64,000 bases of DNA from Nemertoderma westbladi (lineage: Eukaryota > Xenacoelomorpha > Nemertodermatida > Nemertodermatidae). The position numbers and the translations under genes were made by a program. Of this stretch, positions 55,165 through 64,000 are shown one piece after another; within the stretch, counting starts at the first letter, position 1; the number at the start of each line of letters is the position of its first letter. The notes beneath the pieces were generated by a model. It was not told where the DNA came from, ran no database searches, and was given only the letters and a program-made list of their open reading frames with translations. The stretch spans positions 1 through 64,000 of the forward strand of contig JAUCBJ010002777.1 in the NCBI GenBank assembly GCA_032718475.1, in the 5' to 3' direction.

Positions 55165-55382
55165 GGAGATAGGGAGGAAACTGAACGCAAATCACATCTT
55201 AGGCGAATTAATCGTCTCAAGTTACAGTGGGACGTTATTTTAACCAAAACAATAAACTAAAGTCAATAGAACAGGATACAGTTTTAATTTTTCCGAGTAA
55301 TCAGCTGTTATTTGCGTTGATTTTCCACGGGAGAGGGATTAATTGTCATTGATTCGAAAGTCCCCCTTTCTGTAATTTCGAC
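55165..55382. mobile_element. MITE, third copy (reversed and diverged)
   Basis: 'gagatagggaggaaactgaacgcaaatcacatctt...' at the left and 'ttgcgttgattttccacgggagaggg' at the right correspond to the 13262 MITE in the opposite orientation, with clear divergence. Confidence 0.7.
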
Positions 55383-55423
55383 AGAAAAGTGATAACCTTG
55401 TAATCTTCTATTAACTGAATATG

Positions 55424-58400
55424 TTCCGTACAACTACATTCCTTATCATTTGACCCAGTTACACCGTACACCTACATTCCTTATCATTTGACCCAGTTAC
55501 ACCGTACAACTACATTCCTTATCATTTGACCCAGTTACACCGTACAACTACATTCCTTATCATTTGACCCAGTTACACCGTACACCTACATTCCTTATCA
55601 TTTGACCCAGTTACACCGTACAACTACATTCCTTATCATTTGACACAGTTACAACTACATTCCTTATCATTTGACCCAGTTACAACTACATTCCTTATCA
55701 TTTGACCCAGTTACACCGTACAACTACATTCCTTATCATTTGACCCAGTTACAACTACATTCCTTATCATTTGACACAGTTACAACTACATTCCTTATCA
55801 TTTGACCCAGTTACAACTACATTCCTTATCATTTGACCCAGTTACACCGTACAACTACATTCCTTATCATTTGACCCAGTTACAACTACATTCCTTATCA
55901 TTTGACACAGTTACAACTACATTCCTTATCATTTGACCCAGTTACAACTACATTCCTTATCATTTGACCCAGTTACACCGTACACCTACATTCCTTATCA
56001 TTTGACCCAGTTACACCGTACAACTACAGTACATTCCTTATAATTTGACCCAGTTACACCGTACAACTACATTCCTTATCATTTGACCCAGTTACACCGT
56101 ACAACTACATTCCTTATCATTTGACCCAGTTACACCGCACAACTACATTTCTTATCATTTGACACAGTTACACCGTACAACTACATTCCTTATCATTTGA
56201 CCCAGTTACAACTACATTCCTTATCATTTGACCCAGTTACAACTACATTCCTTATCATTTGACACAGTTACACCGTACAACTACATTCCTTATCATTTGA
56301 CACAGTTACACCGTACAACTACATTCCTTATCATTTGACCCAGTTACACCGTACAACTACATTCCTTATCATTTGACCCAGTTACAACTACATTCCTTAT
56401 TAATTGACACAGTTACAACTACATTCCTTATCATTTGACACAGTTACACCGTACAACTACATTCCTTATCATTTGACCCAGTTACACCGTACAACTACAT
56501 TCCTTATCATTTGACCCAGTTACAACTACATTCCTTATTAATTGACACAGTTACAACTACATTCCTTATCATTTGACACAGTTACACCGTACAACTACAT
56601 TCCTTATCATTTGACCCAGTTACAACTACATTCCTTATCATTTGACCCAGTTACAACTACATTCCTTATCATTTGACACAGTTACACCGTACAACTACAT
56701 TCCTTATCATTTGACCCAGTTACACCGTACAACTACATTCCTTATCATTTGACCCAGTTACAACTACATTCCTTATTAATTGACACAGTTACACCGTACA
56801 ACTACATTCCTTATCATTTGACCCAGTTACAACTACATTCCTTATCATTTGACCCAGTTACAACTACATTCCTTATCATTTGACACAGTTACACCGTACA
56901 ACTACATTCCTTATCATTTGACCCAGTTACACCGTACAACTACATTCCTTATCATTTGACCCAGTTACAACTACATTCCTTATTAATTGACACAGTTACA
57001 CCGTACAACTACATTCCTTATCATTTGACCCAGTTACAACTACATTTCTTATCATTTGACCCAGTTACAACTACATTCCTTATCATTTGACACAGTTACA
57101 CCCTACAACTACATTCCTTATCATTTGACACAGTTACACCGTACAACTACATTCCTTATCATTTGACCCAGTTACACCGTACAACTACATTCCTTATCAT
57201 TTGACCCAGTTACACCGTACAACTACATTCCTTATCATTTGACCCAGTTACAACTACATTCCTTATTAATTGACACAGTTACACCGTACAACTACATTCC
57301 TTATCATTTGACCCAGTTACAACTACATTCCTTATCATTTGACCCAGTTACAACTACATTCCTTATCATTTGACACAGTTACACCGTACAACTACATTCC
57401 TTATCATTTGACCCAGTTACACCGTACAACTACATTCCTTATCATTTGACCCAGTTACACCGTACAACTACATTCCTTATCATTTGACCCAGTTACACCG
57501 TACAACTACATTCCTTATCATTTGACACAGTTACACCGCACAACTACATTCCTTATCATTTGACCCAGTTACACCGTACAACTACATTCCTTATCATTTG
57601 ACCCAGTTACACCGTACAACTACATTCCTTATCATTTGACCCAGTTACACCGTACAACTACATTCCTTATCATTTGACCCAGTTACACCGTACAACTACA
57701 TTCCTTCTAATTTGACCCAGTTACACCGTACAACTACATTCCTTATCATTTGACCCAGTTACACCGTACAACTACATTCCTTATCATTTGACCCAGTTAC
57801 AACTACATTCCTTATTAATTGACACAGTTACACCGTACAACTACATTCCTTATCATTTGACCCAGTTACAACTACATTCCTTATCATTTGACCCAGTTAC
57901 AACTACATTCCTTATCATTTGACCCAGTTACACCGTACAACTACATTCCTTATCATTTGACCCAGTTACACCGTACAACTACATTCCTTATCATTTGACC
58001 CAGTTACAACTACATTCCTTATCATTTGACCCAGTTACAACTACATTCCTTATCATTTGACCCAGTTACAACTACATTCCTTATCATTTGACCCAGTTAC
58101 AACTACATTCCTTATCATTTGACCCAGTTACACGACAACTACATTCCTTATCATTTGACCCAGTTACACCGTACAACTACATTCCTTATCATTTGACCCA
58201 GTTACACCGTACAACTACATTCCTTATCATTTGACCCAGTTACACCGTACAACTACATTCCTTATCATTTGACCCAGTTACACCGTACAACTACATTCCT
58301 TATCATTTGACCCAGTTACACCGTACAACTACATTCCTTATCATTTGACCCAGTTACACCGTACAACTACATTCCTTATCATTTGACCCAGTTACACCGT

Positions 58401-59146
58401 ACAACTACATTCCTTATCATTTGACCCAGTTACACCGTACAACTACAATTCCTTATCATTTGACCCAGTTACACCGTACAACTACATTCCTTATCATTTG
58501 ACCCAGTTACAACTACATTCCTTATCATTTGACCCAGTTACAACTACATTCCTTATCATTTGACACAGTTACACCGTACAACTACATTCCTTATCATTTG
58601 ACCCAGTTACACCGTACAACTACATTCCTTATCATTTGACCCAGTTACAACTACATTCCTTATCATTTGACCCAGTTACACCGTACAACTACATTCCTTA
58701 TCATTTGACCCAGTTACACCGTACAACTACATTCCTTATCATTTGACCCAGTTACACCGTACAACTACATTCCTTATCATTTGACCCAGTTACACCGTAC
58801 AACTACATTCCTTATCATTTGACCCAGTTACACCGTACAACTACATTCCTTATCATTTGACCCAGTTACACCGTACAACTACATTCCTTATCATTTGACC
58901 CAGTTACACCGTACAACTACATTCCTTATCATTTGACCCAGTTACACCGTACAACTACATTCCTTATCATTTGACCCAGTTACACCGTACAACTACATTC
59001 CTTATCATTTGACCCAGTTACACCGTACAACTACATTCCTTATCATTTGACCCAGTTACACCGTACAACTACATTCCTTATCATTTGACCCAGTTACACC
59101 GTACAACTACATTCCTTATCATTTGACCCAGTTACACCGTACGGTA
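55424..59146. repeat. 31/38-bp satellite, block 1
   Basis: Over 100 units of ACAACTACATTCCTTATCATTTGACCCAGTT, with or without a 7-base ACACCGT insert, giving 38- and 31-bp forms that alternate in irregular runs. Variants TTAATTGACACAG and GACACAG recur in the same order, indicating block-wise copying. Confidence 0.95.
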
Positions 59147-59179
59147 TACAGACGTTTCGGCCTAGGACGTTTCGGCCCA

Positions 59180-59937
59180 GGACGTTTCGGCCCGGACGAT
59201 TCGGCCTGGACGTTTCAATGTAGAAGTTTCGGCTCATGGTTGACAATGAATGAAAAGACCAGGTACTTTAATCACAATAATTATTCATTAAAATTATTAT
59301 TATATTTATCACAATAAGCTACTGTATAACACAATAACATACGTCTATTTCATAATTAATAGAAATTCAAACACAATCATTATCATTCACAATTATAAAA
59401 ATAACAGTATACAATATAACCAATGAGATGTAATTCTTTTTATTCAGGAATAACATTTTTATCTGCCAGATTAAACCAAATGGCTTCCATGAAGTTTTGT
59501 ATGGAACGAGCGCCGGTTGCCCTTTGCTGAGTGATCGTTCGCAAACGCTTATGTAAAGCTTCGATCTTAACAAACTTCTTAACCCTATCCATACCGGGGG
59601 GGGACTTTTGGAGACGCACTTTATTTGATTGCTTGGTTCAAAGCCAATCCACATTTATTGCAAGTGAAATTCCGTTACTTTTCCTAAAATTTATTATCAG
59701 GTGGATCAGTTCCCACCGATAACTGTGCCAGTAACGTTTCGACTTCAGCTTGCTTGGCTTGTAGTGAACTCAGCAATTCAGAGAATGTGAAATTATCTTC
59801 GTAGATTTAGAAAATGGAGAGGAGGTTTGGTTCATAACATCCTGTCTAAATTGCGCAACCGAAATATCTGTCTCATCAGTGTGGCAGTCCTTCGAGTGGC
59901 CATTTAATTCTACTACTAGGACTACTAGGATCGGCAT
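59180..59937. other. Interior of the TIR element, left of the LINE fragment
   Basis: No intact gene. On the minus strand near 59651-59445, a short CNKC-x-L motif and then a basic frame (MDRVKKFVKIEALHKRLR) look like decayed protein coding of unknown origin, possibly transposase; not recognised. Confidence 0.4.
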
Positions 59938-60513
59938 GCTGCATTGCAGCTGCATTTTTAAGAATGCTTATCGACAAACCGGCTTATCGACAAATTTGCA
60001 CCGCCACAACTCCCAATCACCCATGACATTTGCTAGATCATCCGCATCTTCAAGGCCAGTGTCCTTTAAGATGCATCTCAATTGCAAAGTCATGGGCTGT
60101 CCACAATGCTTATTCACTCCATGAGGCTGCCAAAGTACAAGATTATGCACTGGCTGGTCCTCACGGCGAAAGCAATGTCCTGCAAAGCGGAGGCGATTTC
60201 GTTCTAGTGTCAAGCTTGGGGGAACCAATGAGACACCTCCAATGTTATGTAGTGTCTGGTTGGAGATGTGTGCATTGTACTTGACACAATGAACCCGGCG
60301 TATCATTTTTGTGAATGTGCCATCCAGAGATTTGGTGTCCTCAGCAGTTAGAGCAAAGCATGGACTCCCATAGAGGAGTACTGGAACTACTGCTGCTCTA
60401 AATAATCGGACCTTAAGTTTCCGATTAATTCTCGTTGACTTCCAAATCCTGGAAAGCCTATTCAAGGCTGCCCATGCCTTTCCCTTACTTGCCTTTGCCC
60501 ATGCCTTTCCCAT
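59938..60513 (-). pseudogene. LINE-A C-terminal fragment inside the TIR element
   Basis: 181-codon minus-strand frame: KAWAALNRLSRIWKSTRINR, RLFRAAVVPVLLYGSPCFA, MIRRVHCVKYNAHISNQTL, RLRFAGHCFRREDQPV, ending KPVCR and the 3' motif 'gctgcaatgcagcatgcc'. It is the longest uninterrupted copy of this C-terminal region in the window, but lacks endonuclease and the RT active site. Confidence 0.85.
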
Positions 60514-61137
60514 TTAATTCACTGGGGTCAGAATGATCAATTAAAGTTCTAGCAGATCCAAAACACTTTGGCCTATTCACACAGCGCCAAACGATCGAAG
60601 TTTCGTATTTAACCTTTATAATATACAACTTGTTGTTAAAATTAAGTTTGGCTTATTTCCTCTCAGTAAGGAAAGGTGATGATGATGACATAATTTAAAA
60701 TAGTTGAAGAACATAACAATTGAAGTTAAATAAAATAATTCAAAATAAAATATAAAATAATTGATTTAAAATTGCAACAATACAGTATCTTTCTATAGGA
60801 TGTTAATTAAAATAATCCATTAACTAAAAAAAAGTGATAGCGATTCTACACGTTGTGACTGTATGACCTCTTTATTATAAGGCCAATTAATAACATACAA
60901 GCCCATTTCTCCAACAGATACTATATTGCGCAGTATAATAGCGATTGGGGATCAAACAGTTTAATTAATTAAAATAATGAATGTGTGAGTTGAGTGTGAA
61001 TGACCTACTGTACATATTGCAAAGTGTAATAATTAATTACTGCAAGAATGCAAAACTCAATTTGATTTATTCATGGGATTGATTGACTCTTTGGGCCAAA
61101 ACGTCCGACAAGCAAATTGGATGTTCCAGTCATTGGG
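60514..61137. other. Interior of the TIR element, right part
   Basis: AT-rich, no coding sequence seen. Confidence 0.5.
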
Positions 61138-61186
61138 CCGAAACGTCCTAGGCCAAAACGTCTTAGACCGAAACGTCTGTTACCCA

Positions 61187-61530
61187 CACCGTACAACTAC
61201 ATTCCTTATCATTTGACCCAGTTACACCGTACAACTACATTCCTTATCATTTGACCCAGTTACAACTACATTCCTTATTAATTGACACAGTTACACCGTA
61301 CAACTACAGTACATTCCTTATTAATTGACACAGTTACACCGTACAACTACATTCCTTATCATTTGACCCAGTTACAACTACATTCCTTATTAATTGACAC
61401 AGTTACACCGTACAACTACAGTACATTCCTTATTAATTGACACAGTTACACCGTACAACTACATTCCTTATCATTTGACCCAGTTACACCGTACAACTAC
61501 ATTCCTTATCATTTGACCCAGTTACACAAC
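61187..61530. repeat. 31/38-bp satellite, block 2
   Basis: About nine to ten further units continuing block 1 beyond the TIR element, with a 'cagta' insertion variant repeated twice. Confidence 0.93.
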
Positions 61531-61592
61531 AGCCAATTACTGACAAAGAAGCAAAAAGAGAAAGAGAGCACCTACAGAATGTATATTAGTGA

Positions 61593-61865
61593 TGGGGCGA
61601 GCCACGCAGTAAAGGCAAGCCTTAGCGCACAATTATAATTAGTAAATAGGGCAAATCCGTCCGTCTATAATGAGAAATTCATTCGTAAATAACTTTTAAA
61701 GATTTTTAGCATTTTCATCAAAATTTTATATGGGCATACTAGAGAAAAAGTTCCAATATTTTTGAAAGTTACGGCAAATATCTCTTGAACTTTTGACTCC
61801 AGATCAAATCGAACTTGTTTCGACTTGCTCAAGTTCGCGTGCTGCGCGACGCCCCACGAACGTGT
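61593..61865 (+). repeat. Mosaic repeat R1, complete short copy (273 bp)
   Basis: Runs TGGGGCGAGCCACGCAGT ... GTGCTGCGCGACGCCCCACGAACGTG, with both ends present and no coding frame. It defines the probable limits of the R1 unit. Confidence 0.78.
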
Positions 61866-62423
61866 AAGGAAATGGAATGGCTTTCGAGTTGCAACCCAAA
61901 ATAATAGTTGAGTCACACTCTACAACATTTCCAGTCCATTGACCTTTTAATAATGCTTTATTACCAGGTAAATAGCCAGAACCGCTCCCTGTCAGATTTA
62001 TAGACTTCCCATTTCGCCCTGAGGCCTAACATTACGGATTACCCCACATAGATTCTCTATTATTTATAGCTATGGGTCTGGTTGTTTGGCTTCCTAGCGG
62101 GTGGGCGCCAGGCCGGTTGGTACTGTACACTAGCTACTGTAATACATTACATTCACTTGCACTGTTGTTTATTTCTAACTCGACAACAAAGTAAATAGCC
62201 GGTAGCGCTATAAACATCCACCCTGTACAGTACTGAATACAGGTAATAACAATATAGCCATAAAATAAATTACTCGTTATTAATTCTGTGAAGCTGCCAT
62301 TGAATTTATACATTGAATAAATGAGTTATTATCTAATGTTAAGATTATAACTGGACCTCTTGTACGAGTTCCTGAGCCTATTATTATTACAGTATTACAC
62401 GCTATGTCCACCAAACATTTTGT
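61866..62423. other. Spacer, nothing recognised
   Basis: No gene or repeat seen. Confidence 0.5.
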
Positions 62424-63000
62424 ATGAATCCAATTTTATCAACTGGTTGCGATGTAGAACCACACCCCATTTACTCCTGTTTAAATCCGCTGATCCCCGA
62501 CCACAACAGAAAACATTTCACTAAATTGCGTCTAATGTCCCACAGACTTAAGGTTGAAACGGGTCGTTGGAGTCGCATCCCTCCTGAGCAACGTATCTGC
62601 TGCTGTAACACAAACCTAGTACAAGACGAGCCTCACGTACTATTATTTTGTCACCTGACGGATGATATACGAATAGAATACGGACTAAAACATAATAGTT
62701 TGATAGACTTGTTTAAAGAAACGTACAGTGCACCGGTACTACTATGTAAATTTATTGAAGCAGTATTAAAAGTTTTTTCGAATAATTAATTAATAAATTA
62801 GAAATAATAATATTAGTAAGTGTTATTTACTTTTATATTTACTTAGTTTGTGCAAAAATATACTGAGTATATTAATATTGCTGTTTGTTGCGATCGTAAT
62901 ACATTACTATTACGCTATACTGTAGTGTGCAAAATATGATTTTGGCGAAAATTAAAGGCTGAACGGGCCAGTAAACCGTTCACTACTACTACTACTTATT
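62424..63000 (+). pseudogene. LINE-C 3' end (RT C-terminal zinc-binding region)
   Basis: The frame 62424-62789 (121 codons, ending TAA) carries FTKLRLMSHRLKVETGRW, IPPEQRICCCN and DEPHVLLFCH, the pattern of the C-terminal zinc-binding region of many LINE reverse-transcriptase proteins (KLR-S-H-L-E-GRW ... R-C-C ... DE-H-LF-C). A 3' UTR ends with 'ggctgaacgggccagtaaaccgttc' and an ACT simple repeat at about 62982-62996. It is 5'-truncated. Confidence 0.75.
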
Positions 63001-64000
63001 AATCATATATATTTAATATTATTATTAAATTACTACTACTACTAGACAGTAACAGTTGATTTTTTGCTAGAAATCCATTGTTAATAATAATATAATACAA
63101 TTATAATTATTATCTAACAAAGCAGGATCTAATGACCAATGGCGCGTTACTACAGTATTTAAAACTTAAGTCGCCCCACTTCATATGGGCCGCTTATGCG
63201 CTGCAACGCGAAATGAAAAGTGATAATTTTTTAGTAAAAAAAATACAATTGAAAGAAAATAACTTTAGCGGAAAGTGATTGAATTTTAATTGATTTTTAG
63301 TGAAATATAATTATAGTTTGTTGTTACAAAATTATAAATAGTTGAAACACAATTATTTTTAGTGAAAATCAAATTAGAATTTTAATGATTTTGTTATTTT
63401 TGGTGAATGAAAATTTATTTGACGAATGATAATTTTACCCTTAGCAGAGTAAACTCAGTGGGAAATAAACTCAGTGGGAAATAAACTCAGTGGGAAATAA
63501 ACTCAGTGGGAAATAAATTTGTTGCGTTGATTTTTTCTTTCCCTTTCCGAATCATACGAAACCGAAGAGCCATTATCCTTGCAACTACTGTATAGACCTC
63601 TGTAACCCGTTAATACATAAAGTAAGAGACCAGTGCACAGCACACATCCAACTTCATTCATTTAACGCAAAATCCCGTGAAAAGCAAAGGCCATTTATCT
63701 AAAAATCTAGTTTGGACATTCTTGACTAAAATCAATAATTATCTGTTCATAATAGTAATTATGCCTTTATGCCATCCAATAACCGATCACATTGAACAAC
63801 CCTGATCTGTTTTTTTTTCTGTCTCCTACTAATTAATTTGTCGCAATCCCGGGCTATAATCAGTCGGGCACCGACTGTTTACATAAATATTTTCCGTTTT
63901 ATTGATGGCTTCTTTCTCCTCTAGAGCGGATAAACAGTGAGATGTTAGACTATTTCACTAAATAGGCCAACTTCAACCTTATAACAGCCAGCCATTAATA
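63001..64000. other. AT-rich sequence with a 16-bp x4 repeat
   Basis: No gene. AAACTCAGTGGGAAAT is repeated four times at 63451-63514. The rest is AT-rich. Confidence 0.6.

Larger units (their letters stand above)
59147..61180. mobile_element. 2-kb terminal-inverted-repeat element interrupting the satellite
   Basis: Left end ACAGACGTTTCGGCCTAGGACG (59148 on), right end its complement, with CCTAGGCC and ...CGTCTGT (61138-61180). Both ends are made of several GACGTTTCGGCC sub-repeats. The satellite resumes on both sides. Target duplication unclear (possibly TA). It encloses a LINE-A fragment and no intact transposase, so it is a non-autonomous DNA element. Confidence 0.75.

Overview
The window looks like a gene-poor, repeat-saturated stretch of an animal (metazoan) nuclear genome, most likely a marine or other aquatic invertebrate. 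The evidence is intron-split reading frames with GT/AG borders, tRNA-derived SINEs, several LINE types, Ty3/gypsy and BEL/Pao LTR retroelements, MITE-like DNA elements, and about 14 kb of tandem arrays. There are no bacterial features. I cannot name the species.

Left part (1-22.7 kb). A near-palindromic 13-bp satellite (0.49-1.74 kb) precedes the only convincing host gene. That gene has three phase-compatible exons at 2637-2844, 10395-10603 and 22416-22664, predicting a 221-residue cysteine-rich (EB-like) protein with a signal peptide and a hydrophobic C-terminal tail. Its introns are full of mobile DNA. Intron 1 holds LINE remnants, an inverted pair of tRNA-SINEs, a degenerate gypsy element (4577-10109, minus strand) inserted into one SINE, and a 5'-truncated LINE inserted into the gypsy LTR. 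Intron 2 holds a 2.9-kb near-identical duplication with MITEs and a LINE-ORF1-like gene whose coding sequence expanded into a 30-bp array, a 0.6-kb fold-back element, and mosaic repeats sharing GTGGGGCGAGCC / GCCCCACGAACGTG ends.

Middle (22.7-39.6 kb). Two large satellites appear to have been born from LINE coding sequence. A 65-bp array (23.5-30.5 kb, interrupted by a probable 1190-bp solo LTR) copies a reverse-transcriptase segment that is present in single copy at 11.2 kb. A 68-bp array (34.6-39.35 kb) is an internal expansion of the C-terminal part of a second LINE, whose 5' and 3' flanks are both still present.

Right part (40-64 kb). A dead LINE (40.08-40.56 plus 52.35-54.1 kb) carries a very recent 11,780-bp LTR retroelement (40566-52345). 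It has identical 541-bp LTRs and a TCTAA target duplication. It is related to BEL/Pao through its gag-protease ORF2 but has no recognisable reverse transcriptase, RNase H or integrase. It adds an ORF1 (coiled-coil, Asn-rich) and an ORF3 that looks like a DEDD-type 3'-5' exonuclease domain followed by three CCHC zinc knuckles. I regard this element as the best candidate for an undescribed system. It is followed by a 31/38-bp satellite (55.4-61.5 kb), broken by a 2-kb terminal-inverted-repeat element, and then by another LINE 3' end at 62.4-63.0 kb.
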